IMG/VR virus record: IMGVR_UViG_3300027763_000039
Location: 44,317 to 108,316 of that record
DNA: 64,000 nucleotides
Source: a virus
Direction: 5' to 3' (one strand)
Shown: piece by piece, positions 63,135 to 64,000 of the stretch
Numbering within the stretch: position 1 is the first letter of the stretch
Layout: each line of letters starts with the position of its first letter
Program-made: the position numbers and the translations under genes
The notes under the pieces: model-generated
Seen by the model: only the letters and a program-made list of their open reading frames with translations
Told to the model about the DNA's origin: nothing
The model's database searches: none

Positions 63135-64000
63135 CTATCTAAAAGTTGACCATAAATAAAGATTTGAACTATTAGTAATATTGGTAGATACGCTACTACC
63201 AGTGGAATTAATAGTATAAGTTCCAGAATTACCACTAACTGTGATATTAGTTCCTGCTACTATGTTAGCCACGTAATCTGTTCCGGCAACTGCTATGGTT
63301 GGAGCACCAGTACTTGTGGTATTTTTAAGTAAACCTGTGCTTAATCCGGCTAATGAAACTCCATTAATTTTTGTTACTGTTGCTGTTAAAGCTCCAGTGC
63401 TACCAGCAGCAGTAACATCTCCACCAATACTAATGGTTTGATCACCAGTATTAGTCCCACTACTACTTCCACTAAATGTTCCGCTCTGTGTGGCTAAAGT
63501 ACCTAAGCCTAAAGAAATTCTTTGTGCTGACGCATCTGCTGCTGTGAGTAATGCTCGTCCAGCAGTTGTGCTGTCGCTAATATTACTTGCTGTATGAGTA
63601 TGGCCTGATAAAGAATATCCACTAATTAAACCACTAACAGAAGAATTAAAGTCTGTAATATTAGTAGCAGTGTGGTTATGGGAGAGAGCAGCTTTATTGT
63701 CGAGTGCTGTTTGAGTAGCACTACTTATTGGTTTACTAGTATCGTTAGTATTATCAACATTACCTAAACCTACCATACTTTTAGTTATACCATTCACAGT
63801 TCCAGTAAAAGTAGGACTACTAAGCGGAGCATATATTCCATTAACTAGTCCACTAACTGAAGTATTAAAATCTGTAATTTGTGAAGAAGTGTGGTTGTGT
63901 GAACTTGCGGCATAGCTACCAGATGGTTGTAAACCAGTAACAGAAATTGTAAAATTGCCAGTTGATGATACAATATCTATATAAGAACTGGGGGTGATGT
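63135..64000 (-). CDS. Tail fibre with SPTFTG/HxH repeats, N-terminus off the right edge
   Basis: The frame is open from base 64000; no start lies in the window, so at least 287 residues are present. A GTG at 63797 is internal: the sequence reads through it as PTFTGTVNGITKSMVGLGNV, a classical tail-fibre shaft repeat. Three HxH stations are seen (SHNHTSSQITDF, SHNHTATNITDF, GHTHTASNISD). The C-terminal part holds GTNITVSGNSGTYTI and ends ...LYLWSTFR. It is a long trimeric side or tail fibre whose attachment end is outside the window. Confidence 0.85.
   Translation of the reverse strand, partial: ITPSSYIDIVSSTGNFTISVTGLQPSGSYAASSHNHTSSQITDFNTSVSGLVNGIYAPLSSPTFTGTVNGITKSMVGLGNVDNTNDTSKPISSATQTALDNKAALSHNHTATNITDFNSSVSGLISGYSLSGHTHTASNISDSTTAGRALLTAADASAQRISLGLGTLATQSGTFSGSSSGTNTGDQTISIGGDVTAAGSTGALTATVTKINGVSLAGLSTGLLKNTTSTGAPTIAVAGTDYVANIVAGTNITVSGNSGTYTINSTGSSVSTNITNSSNLYLWSTFR

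Noticed and set aside
63125-63235. Longer N-terminus for the 127-aa virion protein
   Set aside because: The extension reads as a hydrophobic shadow of the upstream fibre gene; the ATG at 63124 has AGGAG at the right distance.
1-64000. Alternative genetic code (stop reassignment)
   Set aside because: TAA, TAG and TGA all end genes here at sensible places, several in start-stop overlaps, so the standard code fits.

Overview
The window is a contiguous block of late structural genes from a large tailed double-stranded DNA phage (Caudoviricetes). The DNA is AT-rich by eye, coding is almost gap-free, no stretch of more than 100 bases lacks a gene, and I see no tRNA, rRNA, CRISPR array or insertion sequence. 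TAA, TAG and TGA all end genes, so the code is the standard bacterial one. Most genes follow a clear Shine-Dalgarno (AGGAG, AAGGATAA, GAGGA) or overlap their neighbour by 1-4 bases, which points to a bacterial host that uses SD initiation. The host cannot be named. A tail tube gene lies just upstream of small chaperone-like genes and a tape measure gene, and no sheath gene is visible, so a long non-contractile (siphovirus-like) tail is most likely.

All genes but two are on the minus strand and read right to left. The right edge holds the 3' part of a tail fibre gene (63135-64000), a small beta-rich virion protein, and an adhesin with PKD, BspA-like, fibronectin III and glycine-rich domains (60627-62744). 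Next is a two-gene plus-strand cassette, a GT2-like glycosyltransferase and an alginate-lyase-family protein (58805-60630), inserted with no spare DNA. Then come a small protein, a putative head-tail adaptor (57915-58430) and a 146-aa baseplate-like protein. A 17-kb fibre/adhesin island follows: a 4,021-aa mosaic adhesin, a collagen-like fibre, a 63-aa protein, a LamG protein and an Mtd-N-type fibre. After it are three putative neck/tail-completion proteins, the tail tube, four small assembly genes, the 5,383-aa tape measure (18528-34679), a 1,442-aa beta-roll fibre, a Dit-like protein, a 1,856-aa hub-like protein, and a giant open frame of at least 2,303 codons that runs off the left edge.

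Taken together the genes build a neck, a very long tail tube, its ruler, and an unusually large set of adhesins. The most striking object is the tape measure. Its N-terminus is a conventional minor-tail domain. The remainder looks like a string of cargo domains (PD-(D/E)xK-like, HAD-like, HExxH zincin-like, GNAT-like and ADP-ribosyltransferase-like), with recurrent GG-rich linkers that carry the invariant core DTVPAMLTPGEFV. A terminator-like hairpin sits between the tail chaperone-like gene and the tape measure gene and may set its low dosage.

Functions of the domains inside the tape measure come from short motifs read by eye and need profile and structure searches. Gene boundaries are much firmer than functions. 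Both edge genes are incomplete.
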